A stretch of 64,000 nucleotides of DNA from Algoriphagus ratkowskyi (lineage in GTDB: Bacteria > Bacteroidota > Bacteroidia > Cytophagales > Cyclobacteriaceae), in NCBI RefSeq assembly GCF_002150505.1, contig NZ_MSSV01000011.1, forward strand, positions 1-64,000, in the 5' to 3' direction. Positions 9,585 to 18,432 of this stretch are shown here, piece by piece. Positions within the stretch are counted from its first letter, which is position 1; every line of letters starts with the position of its first letter. The position numbers and the translations under genes are program-made. Below the pieces are notes generated by a model, which was given only the letters and a program-made list of their open reading frames with translations, was not told where the DNA came from and did not search any database.

Positions 9585-11887
9585 GATCGTTATTTCTAGA
9601 AATTAAGTCATTTGTTTATTTACTCTTTTTTCCAATAATCCTGCTTTTTAGCTCCTGTGATGGGCAATCATCTGAGGGAGATTTGATTCGAGTTGAATCG
9701 AACTCGATCACACTCCAACTGAGCAAGGCGAATTCTACATTTGCTGTAGTGGATAATTTGGGAAAGGAAATCCTTCCTGCACATGCTATTTCTGGAATTC
9801 TTTTTACTGATAAAGACATTTCGCCTTCCTCAGCACAAGTAGAAAGCTATGAGTTAAGTGGAAATGAACTTCGCGGAAAACTGAGAAATTCGGAAGGCCT
9901 TGCGGCTAATTTCCGAATGGTATTAGAAGCAGATCAGCTACATATAGAAATTTGGGCAGCGCAAGAAGATTCCGAATTGGTGATGGAAATTCGTACAGCG
10001 AGCATGTCGCCAGTTTATGGCTTAGGAGATCATGGAGGATATGAGGGGAAGACAGACTTGTTTGGCTTTAGAAACGATCATTTTATGAATGATAAAACGG
10101 AAAGCTACAACTGGAATCATTATCGGTTTATATCCACATTTGCCATTTTTCCATCCAAGGGAATTGCTCAGGTGATATTTGACAAAGGTGAAAAAAGAAT
10201 CGCGATAGACTCTGTAGAAAACAAAATGGGGGTGAGTGGCGCTCCCAAGCTTAACGCATATTACTTTTTTGGAGAGCCTAAGCAGCTGTATCAAAGCTAT
10301 AATGAAGTAAGAAAACTTGAGGGCTATGGAAGTAAGAAGCCAAAATTTGATTTTTTTGAAATTGGCTACGAAGCATTTGGTTCCCTAGGTTGGAATACCT
10401 ATCAGTCTTCCGTTCAGGAGGATATTTCTACTTATTTGGTAAAAGGCTATCCCTTAAAATGGGCGGTTGTAGGCAGTGGTTTTTGGAAAGGAGAACGTAA
10501 GAAACCAACTGAAGGTACGACCACTTCCTTTGGGATTTGGGACAGTCTTCCTGAAGCTGGAAGGAACGATGGTCTGCCCAATCCAAGATATCCGAATGTC
10601 CAGGAACTGAAGGGATTCTTCAAGGAAAGAGGAATTAAACTTCTGTTGGGAAGTAGAATCAATTTTAAAGCATTGCTAGAAGATGGAGGCAATTATAATC
10701 CTACAAATGATGGTTCATTTGTCTTAGAGGCAATGGATAAGGGATATTTCATCAAAAATGAATCTGGGTCAACTGAGGTTTTTGATGTCAATTTTCCTTC
10801 GGGAAAAACCTATTTACTCAATACGGAGATGCCTGAAGCCGTAGAATGGTTTGTTTCCAATTTTGACAAATGGGGAGTAGATGGTATCAAGGAAGATCTC
10901 ATGCTTCAAGATGGTGTATTGTTGAATAATGATGGGAAGCAGAATCCTGTTAACGCGGCTTTTATGGATAAAGGCCAAATGGTCATGATTAGAAATTCTG
11001 CCTTTGGAGTTCCCGGTGATATCCTTCGAATGGAGGATACCAAGTATGGTTTTGATCAGGATCGAACGCCTATTAATGCGCTTAGTTATGCCTACAGCGG
11101 AGTTGGGAATATCTATCCAGATATTGTTGCAGGGAAGTATTTGACGAATCCCTTGACGGAAGATCAGAAGCGATATTTTGTTAGAAATGCAATGCTTGCA
11201 GCAGTAATGCCTGTAATGTCTCTGGGTTTTGGCCCTTGGCACATGCAAAATGCAACCTATGAAGCTTCAGTGAAAAAAGCCGTGGACATGCACGTTCAGC
11301 TTGTACCCTATATATATAATGAAGTGATCAGGGGATTTGAAACTGGTTTTCCTTACGCGATGACACCACTTCCATTGGCTTTTCCGCAGGATGAAAACAC
11401 TTTTTACCTAGCCGATTCGACCAAACGTCAATACAGCTGGATGATTGGAGAGTCCTTGTTGGCTACTCCCGTTTTTGGAAATGATTATGCTACAGCACAG
11501 TCTAGAGATCTTTATTTACCAGCAGGAAAGTGGATGGATTGGGAATCGGGAGAAGTATTGGAAGGTGAAAAAACCTATGCTGATTACAATTTCCCAGATG
11601 ATAAATTCCCATTATTTATAGGAGGAAATGATTGCATCGTACTTCGCAAGAATGACAAAATCTACCTTTATTATTTCCCTTTAAATTTCAAGGGAAAGGA
11701 TTATGAATTCACTTTTCCTGATGGAGAATCTCAGGCCCTGATAAAAACACCAAGTGGTGCAGGAAAATCCTATAGCATCACCGAAGCTGGAATTGCTCCC
11801 AGTGAATTAGCTTGGGATGAAGCAATGAAGGGTTATTTCTTTGAGATTAAGCCAGGGAAAACGTATACGATACAAGAAAACAGATAA
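9581..11887 (+). CDS. GH31-type glycoside hydrolase, lipoprotein (paralogue A)
   Basis: The protein has 768 residues. A hydrophobic N-terminus ends in FSSC (Cys26), suggesting a lipoprotein. An N-terminal beta-sandwich is followed by a TIM barrel: KWAVVGSGFWKG near 295, KWGVDGIKEDLM around 430-441, then a beta-sheet tail with WMIGESLLATPVFG and LPAGKWMDWESGEVLEG, both typical of GH31. By analogy with the GH31 pattern K-x-D, Asp439 in GIKED is the likely nucleophile; an Asp in LRMEDTKYG may be the acid/base. GH31 enzymes are retaining alpha-glycosidases (glucosidase, xylosidase, galactosidase and others), and specificity cannot be read here. It overlaps the preceding gene by 4 bases and precedes the GH9-like gene by 6. 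It is homologous to the gene at 16005. Confidence 0.9.
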   Translation: MRSLFLEIKSFVYLLFFPIILLFSSCDGQSSEGDLIRVESNSITLQLSKANSTFAVVDNLGKEILPAHAISGILFTDKDISPSSAQVESYELSGNELRGKLRNSEGLAANFRMVLEADQLHIEIWAAQEDSELVMEIRTASMSPVYGLGDHGGYEGKTDLFGFRNDHFMNDKTESYNWNHYRFISTFAIFPSKGIAQVIFDKGEKRIAIDSVENKMGVSGAPKLNAYYFFGEPKQLYQSYNEVRKLEGYGSKKPKFDFFEIGYEAFGSLGWNTYQSSVQEDISTYLVKGYPLKWAVVGSGFWKGERKKPTEGTTTSFGIWDSLPEAGRNDGLPNPRYPNVQELKGFFKERGIKLLLGSRINFKALLEDGGNYNPTNDGSFVLEAMDKGYFIKNESGSTEVFDVNFPSGKTYLLNTEMPEAVEWFVSNFDKWGVDGIKEDLMLQDGVLLNNDGKQNPVNAAFMDKGQMVMIRNSAFGVPGDILRMEDTKYGFDQDRTPINALSYAYSGVGNIYPDIVAGKYLTNPLTEDQKRYFVRNAMLAAVMPVMSLGFGPWHMQNATYEASVKKAVDMHVQLVPYIYNEVIRGFETGFPYAMTPLPLAFPQDENTFYLADSTKRQYSWMIGESLLATPVFGNDYATAQSRDLYLPAGKWMDWESGEVLEGEKTYADYNFPDDKFPLFIGGNDCIVLRKNDKIYLYYFPLNFKGKDYEFTFPDGESQALIKTPSGAGKSYSITEAGIAPSELAWDEAMKGYFFEIKPGKTYTIQENR

Positions 11888-11893
11888 GAGAGA

Positions 11894-14197
11894 ATGAAAT
11901 ATACTTACATCAAACTAATCGTTTTTGCTCTTTGGTTAAGTTCCATAAGCATAGTACATGCACAGCAAAATAACCTGTCGCTGACGGGTACTGCAAGTGC
12001 AAGTTCTTCCCAAGAAGGATTCAATCCAGAAAAAGCAATTGATGGAAAAACTGATCCATCGAGTAGCTGGAAAAGTGATTCCGAAGATGAATTCAGTTGG
12101 CTAATGGTGCGGTTGCCTGGTGCAACTGAAATTTTGAGAATCGATCTGACCTTGGCTGCTAGTTCAGTCATTTTGCCTGAGTTTAAGCTTCAGATCATGC
12201 ACAATGGAACATGGCAAAACGTGCAAGAGGTCAAGGGAAATGATCAAAAGGAAATATCCTTAGAATTAACAAAGCCTGTGCTTTCGGATCGTATTCGATT
12301 TTTTGCAACAACGAATAAGGAATTAGCCATCACCGAATTGGCCATCTATGGTCAAGAGTATGTGGATAGTACTGCGATGGATGTCAAGAAGATTTTGGTC
12401 AATCAAAGTGGGTATAATCTCAATAGACCAAAACGTTTTTCAGCACCTAGCTTAGCGGCTGATGCTGATTTTAATGTAGTCGATCAGTCCACAGGACAGG
12501 TTGTTTTCAAGGGGAAGCTGACTAATCACGTTGGGGACTTCTCTGATTTCAATCCCTTATCATTAGATGATTACGCGATTGTGGTGGCGGAGGAAGAGTC
12601 ATTTCCTTTTCGCATTGGAGTGAATTGGATGGAGCGGGTGAGCTATCGAAATATGGTAGACTTCATGATAGGTTCCAGACATTACCTTGGTACTACCGAT
12701 GCAATTAGGTCTCTATCATGGGCATGGAGGGACGGTGATTTTTTTAATTGGGCCCAGCAGAGTTTGGTATCCCTTTACCTTTCCAATCCTGCCGCTTTTG
12801 AAAGAATGGAGCAAACTATTCACTATGTTCCTAACGATTCATTTTCTGAAGAATATGAAGGTGCCTGGGGCGCCTTGGAACCGTATGCTGCAAATACCCC
12901 AGATATTGTACAGTTGATCCACTGGGATGCAGATGTGAAAATCTCCCATAAACTAGAGCATGAAATGCAAAAGGCGGAGTTGGCTTACTTTCTATATGCT
13001 TGGCCTTATTTGAAGCAGTGGCTACCTCAGCAGAATTTTGATGTGGTATATGCCTATTTGCAACAAACCTGGGAAAAAGAGACGGTAGAAGAATACTCTA
13101 CTACTAAATATGATTTGAGTCCAAGCCATAATTTACTGGCACTTAAAACAAAGTTGGGCACCACCAAAGGAGAGCTTCCTCCTGGGCATTCTGTGATTCC
13201 AAATTTGATCATGTTTGAAGCAGCGAAAAGTAAGGGTGACCCTGAAGCTCAGAAGTACTTTGATGCAGCATTCAATCAGTTGGACTGGATGATCAAAAAT
13301 CTGGATTGGAATGATCCGATGACTACAAAAGGGCAACGCATGTCTGAGCATATTACGATGAGAGCCTTTGCGTTCTTCTTCTCTGAATATCCTGAAAAAT
13401 CACCTTCGGGATTAAAATCGAAAGTGGCAGACTGGGCAAAAGTTGCAATTTCAAGATCTAATAATTATTGGGACTTTAGAAAGTTTAGTGAGGATGAATG
13501 GACACCTCCAAGTTGGAATGAGACAGGTAATGTATTAGGTCTTCCAGCGGCTTTGTTTTCGGCGATGTCAGTCCTGGAAGATCAAGAAATAAAGCATTCT
13601 TTGGAGATATTAGCTTGGTCTCACTTTGACAATTCCTTTGGCAGAAATCCTACAGGAAGGCATTTTTCATTTAGAGGACCTGCCGAAATAGAAGGAGTGG
13701 AGCTTGGTTGGTATAGCTTTCACAAGGGAGGAATTGGGCTGCTCGATGAAGTAAAGTTTGTCTTCGATGGTTCTCCGAAATCCTTCCATTACCCAAACCA
13801 TCCAGAAGTTGGAGATCTGGGTTGGACAGAAGGTTGGGTTCAGTTTAATACCGCTTTCAATACGAGTATGGGCTATATGGCAAATTACTATACTTCCATT
13901 ACTATGGAGCAGCAAAGCGATGAGTTGATTATCAAACTTAAAGCATCATTGAATTTTGACCCTACCAAAAAAGAGCCTGTCAACCTATTACTTAGCAATA
14001 GTAATGGACAAGATATCTGGGTGGAATTGGTGGAGGAGTCTCCTTATTCTGATGTTTATATTGGCAAATTTAAGATTACTAAAGGAAGCGTGGAATCAGG
14101 AGCAAAGAGCCTTGCGGTGAAATCCGGCGATGAGCTTACTGTTAAGTATGGATATGGTTTTATGGAAAAAGTGGCTAAGTTGACTGTTGAGAATTGA
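11894..14197 (+). CDS. Discoidin + CelD-type Ig + GH9-like catalytic protein
   Basis: The protein has 767 residues with a signal peptide ending near VHAQQ. Residues of about 25-150 match an F5/8 type C (discoidin, CBM32-like) module: NLSLTGTASASSSQEGFNPEKAIDG, then SSWKSD. Residues of about 165-245 (KKILVNQSGYNLNRPKRFSA and HVGDFSDFNPLSLDDYAIVV) fit the Ig-like domain that precedes GH9 catalytic domains. The rest is an (alpha/alpha)6 domain with FGRNPTGRHFSFRGP and GWTEGWVQFNTAFNTSMGYM, where Glu646 sits at the GH9 general-acid position. WRDGDFF (Asp280, Asp282) may be the DAGD-like base motif, though it differs from canonical GH9. GH9 enzymes are inverting endo-beta-glucanases or related; with the motif changes the true substrate may differ. 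Confidence 0.82.
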   Translation: MKYTYIKLIVFALWLSSISIVHAQQNNLSLTGTASASSSQEGFNPEKAIDGKTDPSSSWKSDSEDEFSWLMVRLPGATEILRIDLTLAASSVILPEFKLQIMHNGTWQNVQEVKGNDQKEISLELTKPVLSDRIRFFATTNKELAITELAIYGQEYVDSTAMDVKKILVNQSGYNLNRPKRFSAPSLAADADFNVVDQSTGQVVFKGKLTNHVGDFSDFNPLSLDDYAIVVAEEESFPFRIGVNWMERVSYRNMVDFMIGSRHYLGTTDAIRSLSWAWRDGDFFNWAQQSLVSLYLSNPAAFERMEQTIHYVPNDSFSEEYEGAWGALEPYAANTPDIVQLIHWDADVKISHKLEHEMQKAELAYFLYAWPYLKQWLPQQNFDVVYAYLQQTWEKETVEEYSTTKYDLSPSHNLLALKTKLGTTKGELPPGHSVIPNLIMFEAAKSKGDPEAQKYFDAAFNQLDWMIKNLDWNDPMTTKGQRMSEHITMRAFAFFFSEYPEKSPSGLKSKVADWAKVAISRSNNYWDFRKFSEDEWTPPSWNETGNVLGLPAALFSAMSVLEDQEIKHSLEILAWSHFDNSFGRNPTGRHFSFRGPAEIEGVELGWYSFHKGGIGLLDEVKFVFDGSPKSFHYPNHPEVGDLGWTEGWVQFNTAFNTSMGYMANYYTSITMEQQSDELIIKLKASLNFDPTKKEPVNLLLSNSNGQDIWVELVEESPYSDVYIGKFKITKGSVESGAKSLAVKSGDELTVKYGYGFMEKVAKLTVEN

Positions 14198-14255
14198 AGG
14201 ATTTAATGCAATCAAACTCATAAGTTGGAGATCAGGAAATAATCTAAAATGCTCA

Positions 14256-15758
14256 ATGATACATCACTTTAGTGCTAGTAAATATGTACTCAGGCTAGCT
14301 TTGATCGTATCTGTACTATTGCTAGTTTCTCTATATTCTATGGCACAGAAAGTACAAGTTGGACAGCAAAAGAACTATACCTTACTAGGACTTGGAGACT
14401 CTATTACTGAGGGAGGAAAGGACTTTTCTTCCTATTTATATCCACTTTGGGAGAAGCTATTTGTGGCGGGATATCAGGTTGAGTTTATTGGACCAAATCA
14501 AGCTCAAACAAGTATTGGAGGAATTGCTCATGCAGGATATAGTGGGAAAAATGCTGAGTTTTTAGGGGAAAATATTGACAGTATATATTCCAAATATCCA
14601 GCAGACATCGTGTTGCTGCATGCTGGTCACAATCATTTTGCAGAAGAGAAGCCCATAGAGGGAATTATTGCTGCGCAAAAAAGTATCGTAGAGAAAATCA
14701 AGCTTATAAATCCTGACGCCAGAATTTTGCTTGCCACCGTGGTAGAAAGCGGTAAGCTGCCCAAGTATTCTTATATACCTGAATTGAATAGCGGACTTGA
14801 ACAACTGGTATCTGAGTTGCGGAAGTCATACGATGGGATCTACTTAGTAGATCAGTCAAGAAAATTCGACTGGCAAGAGGATACTATTGCGGACATGGTA
14901 CATCCAAATGATAGTGGTGCGAAAAAAATGGCGGGCGTATGGTTTGAAAAACTCCAAAAAGTGCTAGACAAGCCTTCTGAAGCATTTAATCCTAAAATAG
15001 TAAGCTATAAAAACACAGATAGGGAGACATTAAAACTGCATATTTTTGAAAATTCGAAGGAGTTCAAAAATGAAAAAAGAGCATGTATTGTTTACTTCTT
15101 TGGTGGGGGCTGGAAGGTGGGAACAGCACTACAGTTTTATAGAGAAGCTGCATATTTCGCTTCCAAAGGCATAGTTGCAATTACCGCTGACTATAGAACA
15201 GAGTTTGATAATGGCACAACTGTTTTTGAGAGTGTAAGTGATGCCAAATCAGCCATCCGATGGATTAGGGCAAATGCCGATAAGTATGGGATTGACCCGG
15301 ATAGAATCGCTGCAGCTGGAGCCTCAGCGGGAGGTCATTTAGCGGCCGCTACAGGTACAATTGCCCGTTTTGAAGAGTCTAATGAAGATCATACAATAAG
15401 CTCCAAATCAAACCTTAATCTGCTATACTATCCAGTTTTGGATAATGGTCCGGATGGGTATGGGTCTACTGAGATGAAAACTAGGTATAAAGAGATATCT
15501 CCTTTGCATAATGTCAATGTAGATACACCGCCTACTTTGATACTTTTAGGTACAGAAGATCCCTATTTGTCTGAACGTAAAGCGGAGGAATACATGAATG
15601 CCCTTCAAAATTTTGGAATTGACGGGGAATTGAAAATGTACCAAGGAGCGGCACATCCTATCTTTTTGTATCGCAAAGGCTACTCCGCGACCTATTTTCA
15701 AATGCTTCAAGATTCAGAGGATTTTCTAGAAAGACATGGATATATGAAAGGACTTTAG
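14256..15758 (+). CDS. Two-domain carbohydrate esterase: SGNH hydrolase fused to alpha/beta-hydrolase
   Basis: I chose ATG 14256 (500 residues) because it gives a clean signal peptide (MIHHFSASKYVLRLALIVSV..., cleaved after SMA); a TTG at 14187 would overlap the GH9-like gene. The N-terminal domain is SGNH/GDSL: LGDSITEGG with Ser49, GHNHF as block III, and DMVHPND with Asp213 and His216. The C-terminal domain is an alpha/beta-hydrolase of the BD-FAE/acetyl-xylan-esterase-like type: YFFGGGW oxyanion loop, GASAGG with Ser357, GTEDP with Asp435, and AAHPIF with His467. Both triads look complete, so it may remove two ester types, or act at two positions, from one glycan in the periplasm or outside the cell. 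It lies 58 bases after the GH9-like gene. Confidence 0.9.
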   Translation: MIHHFSASKYVLRLALIVSVLLLVSLYSMAQKVQVGQQKNYTLLGLGDSITEGGKDFSSYLYPLWEKLFVAGYQVEFIGPNQAQTSIGGIAHAGYSGKNAEFLGENIDSIYSKYPADIVLLHAGHNHFAEEKPIEGIIAAQKSIVEKIKLINPDARILLATVVESGKLPKYSYIPELNSGLEQLVSELRKSYDGIYLVDQSRKFDWQEDTIADMVHPNDSGAKKMAGVWFEKLQKVLDKPSEAFNPKIVSYKNTDRETLKLHIFENSKEFKNEKRACIVYFFGGGWKVGTALQFYREAAYFASKGIVAITADYRTEFDNGTTVFESVSDAKSAIRWIRANADKYGIDPDRIAAAGASAGGHLAAATGTIARFEESNEDHTISSKSNLNLLYYPVLDNGPDGYGSTEMKTRYKEISPLHNVNVDTPPTLILLGTEDPYLSERKAEEYMNALQNFGIDGELKMYQGAAHPIFLYRKGYSATYFQMLQDSEDFLERHGYMKGL

Positions 15759-16004
15759 AACTGAATTAGGTTTAATAATAAAAAACAGTTCGGTTTTGAC
15801 CACTCTAAAGGAAGTGAGTGTGTGGATATAGACCATTCTAATGAGTTATAATTATTGTAATTACACCAGTATCCCTGTTACATGAACGATAAGATTAACT
15901 AAGTAAGAGGTGAAGTAGATTTATTCTAAGATTGAAGACCTAAAAGTTTCTCAATCTATTACCTCTTCTATATAATTTGATCAGTAAAAATACCTTTTTA
16001 AGCA

Positions 16005-18191
16005 ATGAAATTTATGTGCACACGGTCAGGATTTATTGTCCTCCTTTTAGTTGTGTTGATGTCACTAAGCCTTCAGGCACAACAAATTACATTGAGCGAT
16101 GGTAATTATCATTTACGGATAGATTTAGAACCGCTTAGATTAGAGCTTTTAAAAAACAATGGTGATGTTTTGGTTCCCGCACATAGTGAATCAGCTCTGT
16201 TGTTCAATGATTATGAGGCCAGTTCTGCCAAAATCATCAACAGTAGCCTCAAAGAAGTTTTGTTGGAAGTTGCCTTCGCAAATAAAGAACATGCACATGT
16301 GACCATTAAATTTGAAGCAGGTGTAGTTTTAGTAGCTATAGATTCTCAAAGCAATCAACTGCATAAAACTTCTGTAAGATTTGGAGGCATGGACTATGCC
16401 TTTGGCTTAGGTGATGCTGGAGGATGGAATAAAGAACTCAATTTAATAGGCGAGGTAGAGAAATCGTACGACTTAATCAATAATGGGGGTTCTAATAGGT
16501 GGATGAGCTCATTCGCTTTGTTTCCTAAAAACAATTTTGCTGGTGTTCTCTTTACACCTGGAAAAAAATCAGTGACCTTATCAAAGGAAAATTATTCTTT
16601 GAATGTGGAAGGAAAAGGTTCGTCCAGCTTTTATTTTTTTGTTGGAGATATGTATGAAATCTATGGTAAATACAAAGTTGTTAGAGAGGCAAATGGATTT
16701 GAAGATGTACTACCCAAATCGAGGCTTTTTGAACTGGGATGGGAGTCTTGGGATGCCTTGGGCTGGAATACCAATGAGGAAAGTATCAAGAATATATTGT
16801 CAAAGTTCCTTGAGGCCGGCTATCCAATCAGATGGGCAGTAACTGGCTCTGGATTTTGGGATAAAGGCGGTACGACAACCAGTTTTGGTAAATGGGGAGA
16901 AAAATTCCCTACACCTGATGTACTTAGGCAGTGGCTACATGGTAAGGATATAAGCTGGATGATAGGGCAGAGAACAAATTTTATCCCCTCTGGCGGGCCT
17001 TATTATCCATCTACTGCTAAGCGAGATAAGAATTTAAAGGTTGATTCATTTTATGGCAATGAATTATCAGATTTTGGTGTTGAGCAAGGATTTTTCGTAA
17101 AGGATAAGGATGGTAAAACTCTTCAGTTTACCTCATCCATCTTCCCAATTGTACCCAGCTATTTGTTGAATGGTGAAAATTTGGAGGCAGCTGAATGGTA
17201 TTTTAATCATTACAGGAAATGGGATGTGGATGGTATCAAGGAAGATACCATGATGGATCTTGATTCATTAACTGGAATATTTAATCATCCTTTCAAAAAT
17301 ATAAGTGAGGGAGGAGGACTGGTGATGGCTCGAAACGGAGAGTTTGTCGCTCCTGGTACTTTACTCAGGATTAATGATACCTCAGTTGGTGAGAGAAATT
17401 CTAGAATTCCCATAAACTACTTTCAATATGCATTTTCAGGTTTTCCAAATGTGTATTCGGATGTTGCAGGGGTTTATAACATGCATAATCTAAGTCAACT
17501 ACAAGCGAATATAAGCCACGCATGGTTACTCTCTTTAACTGCTGGAATGGCGGTGGGAGCATATCCTGAAACTTGGCCACTAAAGGAAAAATTAACTTTA
17601 AAGAAGGCTATTGATTTTCACTACAGCTTGGGGCCATACCTGTACAGCGCAGCAATGAAAAGTTTTCAGTCAGGTTTCCCGTATACGTTAACCCCGCTAC
17701 CTCTAATCTACCCTGAGGATAGCGCTGTTTATGATTTGAAAGCTTATCAATGGATGATTGGAGAATCAGTTTTAGCTGCTCCCAAGCTATCAACTGACCA
17801 GAGAGACCACCTTGTATATTTACCAAAAGGAATATGGTTTGACTTTGAAACAGGGGAAAGGTATGAAGGAGCAACCTATTTGACCCTTACTGACTTTGAC
17901 CTTAATAAGGCACCAATTTATGTAGGAGGAAATGGGGTAATTGTCCTGCGAGAAACAGAACAAGAACAGTATGCTCATATTTACCCGGTAGGACAAAAGG
18001 CAGTTTCTTACGTTCATTATTTTGGTAGCGATACTGTGAGCAGTACGATACAGGTAAGTGATCTTGGAGGAGATAAACCAGTTTTAAGAGATCTAAATGA
18101 TCAAAAGGAAATCCCATATCAACTGGACAGCAAAACAGGAAAAGTTATTTTTTTACTTAAGGAAGGGAGGAACTATGCGATTACATTTTAA
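16005..18191 (+). CDS. GH31-type glycoside hydrolase, secreted (paralogue B)
   Basis: The protein has 728 residues with a signal peptide ending at LSLQAQQ rather than a lipobox. It shares the whole architecture with the protein at 9581: RLFELGWESWDALGWNT, IRWAVTGSGFWDKGGTTTSFG, KWDVDGIKEDTMM (likely nucleophile Asp414), GTLLRINDTSVGERNSRIPIN, then WMIGESVLAAPKL and YLPKGIWFDFETGERYEG near the C-terminus. The predicted role is a periplasmic exo-alpha-glycosidase. The lipoprotein/soluble difference between the paralogues suggests surface versus periplasmic placement. A 246-base spacer before it may hold its own promoter. Specificity is not determinable from the sequence. Confidence 0.9.
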   Translation: MKFMCTRSGFIVLLLVVLMSLSLQAQQITLSDGNYHLRIDLEPLRLELLKNNGDVLVPAHSESALLFNDYEASSAKIINSSLKEVLLEVAFANKEHAHVTIKFEAGVVLVAIDSQSNQLHKTSVRFGGMDYAFGLGDAGGWNKELNLIGEVEKSYDLINNGGSNRWMSSFALFPKNNFAGVLFTPGKKSVTLSKENYSLNVEGKGSSSFYFFVGDMYEIYGKYKVVREANGFEDVLPKSRLFELGWESWDALGWNTNEESIKNILSKFLEAGYPIRWAVTGSGFWDKGGTTTSFGKWGEKFPTPDVLRQWLHGKDISWMIGQRTNFIPSGGPYYPSTAKRDKNLKVDSFYGNELSDFGVEQGFFVKDKDGKTLQFTSSIFPIVPSYLLNGENLEAAEWYFNHYRKWDVDGIKEDTMMDLDSLTGIFNHPFKNISEGGGLVMARNGEFVAPGTLLRINDTSVGERNSRIPINYFQYAFSGFPNVYSDVAGVYNMHNLSQLQANISHAWLLSLTAGMAVGAYPETWPLKEKLTLKKAIDFHYSLGPYLYSAAMKSFQSGFPYTLTPLPLIYPEDSAVYDLKAYQWMIGESVLAAPKLSTDQRDHLVYLPKGIWFDFETGERYEGATYLTLTDFDLNKAPIYVGGNGVIVLRETEQEQYAHIYPVGQKAVSYVHYFGSDTVSSTIQVSDLGGDKPVLRDLNDQKEIPYQLDSKTGKVIFLLKEGRNYAITF

Positions 18192-18211
18192 AGTAGACAG
18201 GAAAGATATTC

Positions 18212-18246
18212 TTCATTAAAAACCTCTCCCTTTGGAGGGGAATGAA
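18212..18246 (+). terminator. Compound stem-loop after GH31 paralogue B
   Basis: An inner 7-bp stem (18223-18229 with 18234-18240, one G-T pair, CTTT loop) is flanked by TTCATT/AATGAA, which also pair across an A-rich bulge. It lies 20 bases after the stop codon. No clean T run follows on the + strand, so it may be a 3'-end stabiliser, a weak terminator, or part of a dispersed hairpin repeat. Confidence 0.4.
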
Positions 18247-18432
18247 ACAGGTTGATTACATTCGTCCTTCAAGAACCATTGTGCTTTGATGGTAAATTGT
18301 ACAACTAGTAGCTGACATTCGGATCCAATCACGTAAAGGCCTTCCTTTTTCAGCTCGCGAACATTATTCTTGCAATCAAGCTGATTTGTTGCTTTACACT
18401 TACAAAATAAACAGGATTATATTTTACTCAGG

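Noticed and set aside
14187..14255. TTG start for the dual esterase
   Set aside because: It would overlap the GH9-like gene and put 23 residues in front of a clean signal peptide.
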